From NCBI GenBank assembly GCA_003454135.1, contig DMKW01000207.1:9891-16298 (forward strand): a DNA stretch of 6,408 bases, given 5' to 3'. Under the pieces are notes generated by a model. That model made no database searches and had not been told where the DNA came from. It worked only from the letters and a program-made list of their open reading frames with translations. A program made the translations under genes and the position numbers. The DNA comes from Microbacteriaceae bacterium (GTDB lineage: Bacteria; Actinomycetota; Actinomycetes; Actinomycetales; Microbacteriaceae). Shown here in pieces: positions 4,707 through 6,408 of the stretch (the stretch's first letter is position 1; each line of letters begins with the position of its first letter).

Positions 4707-5324
4707 CTACTTGGCGAGTGCGAATCCGCTCGTCCACGACGTCTTCTCGCCGGCCGCGAGCGTCAGCTGCAGAAAACCGAGTGCCTCGAGTTCGCGGGCT
4801 CGCCCCAGGGATCCGCCGTCGATCGCGCTGATGCCGCTTCCGGCGATGGCGCCGATGAGGGCCGCCTTAGCGTCGGCATCGTCGCCGGCGACGATCACCG
4901 TCGTCGTCGCGTCTCCCACTGTGCCGGTGTGCAGCGTCGCAGCGAAGTTCGTGTTGAAGGCCTTGAGGACCACGGCCGACGGAACACGCTTGGCGATCTC
5001 CCGAGCCGCGGATCCGTCCGCGGGAACGACGAGCGAGTCGAACGTGGAGAAGTCGACGGGGTTCGAGATGTCCACGAGAATCTTGCCGTCGAGCTGGGAG
5101 CCGAGTTCGGCGATAACCTCGAGGGCGGCTCCGTAGGGCAGCGCGAGAACGACGATGTCCCCGGTGACGGGATCTCCGATTGCGCCGGCGTTCGCCGACG
5201 GGTTCGCCGCGGCAGCCTTCGACGCGTCACGCGCGAGCACCTGTACGGTGTTGCCTCCCGCGACCGCGACCGCGGCGATCGCCGCGCCCATGTTTCCTGC
5301 CCCGATGATTGTTATGTTCGCCAT
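4707..5324 (-). CDS. NADP(H)-binding oxidoreductase of the F420-dependent NADP reductase fold (205 residues)
   Basis: The product begins MANITIIGAGNMG, a Rossmann fold with the glycine motif GAGNMG at 8-13. Arg32 after the second strand (QVLARDASKA) suits the NADP 2'-phosphate. IVVLALPYGA (57-66), DISNPV (85-90), KAFNT (121-125) and RELEALGFLQL (177-187) are the other conserved blocks of the F420_oxidored family, whose founding members pass hydride between F420 and NADP. Many actinobacterial relatives have unknown substrates, so F420 use is an inference. The ATG at 5324 is set by GGAGAAG (5328-5334 on the opposite strand) just upstream, even though the frame is open further. Length is normal and nothing is missing. 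It is divergent from the marR gene with 115 bp between starts and has a consensus TTGACA promoter there, so it is probably the regulator's target. Confidence 0.94.
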   Translation of the reverse strand: MANITIIGAGNMGAAIAAVAVAGGNTVQVLARDASKAAAANPSANAGAIGDPVTGDIVVLALPYGAALEVIAELGSQLDGKILVDISNPVDFSTFDSLVVPADGSAAREIAKRVPSAVVLKAFNTNFAATLHTGTVGDATTTVIVAGDDADAKAALIGAIAGSGISAIDGGSLGRARELEALGFLQLTLAAGEKTSWTSGFALAK

Positions 5325-5382
5325 GATCTTCTCCGTGTAGTGATGTGAGCTCTGCCGAATTGGTGAGAGTTCAATGGTTGTT

Positions 5383-5434
5383 GTTACAAGTAATACTCTC
5401 GAATTAGTTGTAGTGTCAAGTATTTTGGTAACAT
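5383..5434. promoter_or_regulatory. Candidate MarR operator and leaderless marR promoter in an AT-rich island
   Basis: Bases 5371-5439 are far richer in A/T than flanking genes. GTTAC (5383-5387) and GTAAC (5428-5432) are inverted. AATACT (5392-5397) and AGTATT (5419-5424) are inverted around nearly the same centre. CAAGTA repeats directly at 5387-5392 and 5417-5422, 30 bp or about three turns apart. TAACAT (5429-5434) is a TANNNT -10 box ending five bases before the marR ATG, so that transcript is probably leaderless. MarR proteins usually repress their own gene and a divergent neighbour from such sites. Confidence 0.5.
5390..5419 (-). promoter_or_regulatory. Sigma-70-type promoter of the oxidoreductase gene
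   Basis: Read on the minus strand, TTGACA (5414-5419) is a perfect -35 box, followed by an 18-bp spacer and TATTAC (5390-5395) as -10. The predicted start is near 5383, leaving a leader of about 60 bases with the GGAGAAG ribosome site. The -35 box overlaps the region where the divergent marR promoter lies, so a protein bound here could act on both genes. Confidence 0.6.
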
Positions 5435-5439
5435 TGGGC

Positions 5440-5943
5440 ATGGATGACACGCCCTGGCTTAGCGCCGACCAACTCGACGCCTGGAAAAAGTTCGTCGCCG
5501 TGGTCGAGTTGCTGCCCGGCGTGCTCGATTCCCAATTGCAGCGGGACGCGGAACTCAGCCACTTCGAGTATTTTGTGCTCGCGATGCTCTCGGAGGCACC
5601 GGGCAAGAGGTTGCGGATGACGGAGCTGGCTTCGGAGACGAACGCCACCCTTCCCCGGCTCTCCCACGTCGTGTCCCGACTCGAGAAGCGCGGCTATCTC
5701 GAACGCACAACGTGTGCGGACGATCGCCGCGCCATCAACGCGGCCCTCACCGATGCGGGCTGGAACAAGGTCACGGCGACGGCGCCCGGGCACGTTCGCA
5801 CCGTTCGCGAGAACGTAATCGACGTTCTCGACGGCGATGACATCGCGCACCTGGACCGAATCATGGCCCGATTGCTCGACCGCCTCGATCCCGAAAACCG
5901 ATTCGGTCCGCGCGCGAGTGCAAGCGCAGGCACCAGTCCCTAA
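5440..5943 (+). CDS. MarR-family winged-helix transcriptional regulator (167 residues)
   Basis: A dimeric DNA-binding repressor that typically releases DNA when it binds a small ligand or is oxidised. Helices at 10-35 give the dimer arm (DQLDAWKKFVAVVELLP). The winged helix runs from FEYFVLAMLSEAPGKRLRM through TELASETNATLPRLSHVV (recognition helix about 69-82) to the wing ERTTCADDRRAINAALT with the family's D-x-R pair. Helices at 117-150 complete the dimer interface. The only Cys is C92 at the base of the wing. The frame is open from 5374, but ATG 5440 gives the normal MarR start (MDDTPWLSADQL) and follows a -10 box by five bases, while the extra 22 codons would be read from the promoter region itself. 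The last ~15 residues are Arg/Ser/Ala-rich and probably disordered. The target is presumably itself and the divergent oxidoreductase. Confidence 0.94.
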   Translation: MDDTPWLSADQLDAWKKFVAVVELLPGVLDSQLQRDAELSHFEYFVLAMLSEAPGKRLRMTELASETNATLPRLSHVVSRLEKRGYLERTTCADDRRAINAALTDAGWNKVTATAPGHVRTVRENVIDVLDGDDIAHLDRIMARLLDRLDPENRFGPRASASAGTSP

Positions 5944-5970
5944 GTCGCACGACGGCTCTGTGTCGGCCTC

Positions 5971-6408
5971 TTACGCCCCCGTGGCGGGACTGGGAGTGAG
6001 CCGGTAGATGAAAGCCCCGCCGGATCCGGTGATCTTCACCGTGACCGTTCCGACCGTTCCCGTGGCGTCCGAGGCGACGCACTCGAATGTCGAACCGACA
6101 GTGAAGACGTTGGACGCGGGGGGACAGGCCACCGAGTAGTCGTAGCCCTTCGCTCGGAGCCCGGCCTCAGTAGCCTGCTCGATCGCCGTCACCCCCTGCG
6201 AGGCGAAGCTGAGCCCCAGGGTGAGCGTCACGCCGATGACCGCCGCCGACACGAGTGCGGAGTTGATGATGAAAAGCCAGAGTGCGAGCGAACCCTTGCG
6301 CACTCGCTGATACACCCGCACGGTTCGCGCGATCAGGTAGGCGAGGGGGCCGAGAAGCAGCCAGCCAAGGCTGGGGAGAGTCTCGAAGCCCCACCCAGCG
6401 AGCTTCTT
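5971..6408 (-). CDS. C-terminal part of a membrane-anchored protein with a DUF4333-like domain (runs off the right edge)
   Basis: The frame is open from the window edge with no start, so at least 145 residues are the C-terminal part. A GTG at 6319-6321 exists, but in-frame residues upstream (LPSLGWLLLGPLAYLIA) form a membrane segment and belong to the protein. A second membrane helix follows the basic stretch RTVRVYQRVRKG (about visible residues 42-68). The remainder, about 70-137, should be outside the membrane and fits the DUF4333 pattern: AIEQATEAGLRAKGY, then VACPP with one Cys (C95), a GSTFEC with a second (C110), and a TVTVKIT strand. The two Cys probably form a disulfide. DUF4333 proteins occur in actinobacterial envelopes; function is unknown. 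TAA at 5971-5973 converges with marR across 27 bp. Confidence 0.83.
   Translation of the reverse strand, partial: KKLAGWGFETLPSLGWLLLGPLAYLIARTVRVYQRVRKGSLALWLFIINSALVSAAVIGVTLTLGLSFASQGVTAIEQATEAGLRAKGYDYSVACPPASNVFTVGSTFECVASDATGTVGTVTVKITGSGGAFIYRLTPSPATGA

Noticed and set aside
5374..5439. 22-codon upstream extension of the MarR frame
   Set aside because: It would be read from the AT-rich promoter region, has no ribosome site, and family members start at MDDTPWL.
1..6408. CRISPR arrays, insertion sequences, rRNA, tRNA or integrase genes
   Set aside because: I looked for regularly spaced repeats, transposase or recombinase motifs, terminal inverted repeats with target duplications, and tRNA folds, and found none.

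Overview
The window looks like chromosomal DNA from a high-GC actinobacterium, most likely in or near Microbacteriaceae. The reasons are strongly G/C-ending codons, a J-domain protein and a membrane-anchored DUF4333-type protein of kinds I associate with that group, and two starts placed five bases after a TANNNT -10 box, as in leaderless actinobacterial transcripts. The family and taxon assignments come from recognised motifs, not from a search.

Layout. At 66-989 (+) a leaderless gene encodes a DUF4255 (Pvc16_N-like) domain joined to a piece of the AAA+ ATPase of extracellular contractile injection systems (eCIS). The ATPase piece has no usable P-loop and stops after sensor 1, but its Walker B region is well kept. 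Tail-to-tail with it, 1015-1466 (-) is a gene graveyard: the last ~125 codons of a CUT1 sugar ABC permease with an internal amber stop, joined in another frame to a short flavodoxin-like fragment. From 1467 to 1653 I see only a short direct repeat and a ribosome site. A 52-residue acidic ORF (1654-1812), a small membrane protein (1899-2270) and an actinobacterial conserved hypothetical (2470-2901) follow on the + strand. A three-copy CTCGAG repeat straddles the stop of the membrane protein gene.

The second half is a set of single genes in alternating directions. They are a thioredoxin-type glutathione peroxidase (2930-3415, -), a J-domain protein with a degenerate NERD nuclease domain (3710-4669, +), a F420-dependent-NADP-oxidoreductase-fold protein (4707-5324, -), a MarR regulator divergent from it (5440-5943, +), and a membrane-anchored DUF4333-type protein running off the right edge (5971-6408, -). 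The 294-bp gap between the peroxidase and J-domain genes holds a long inverted repeat and a possible three-helix RNA fold. An AT-rich 116-bp gap between the oxidoreductase and MarR genes holds overlapping divergent promoters and is the probable MarR operator.

Working together: the clearest functional unit is MarR plus the oxidoreductase, probably co-controlled from one operator. Peroxidase and oxidoreductase both suggest redox housekeeping. The DUF4255-AAA gene is the most unusual item. No other eCIS gene lies in the window, so it is either the last gene of a locus to the left or an orphan. The truncated permease and flavodoxin next to it mark a rearranged boundary.
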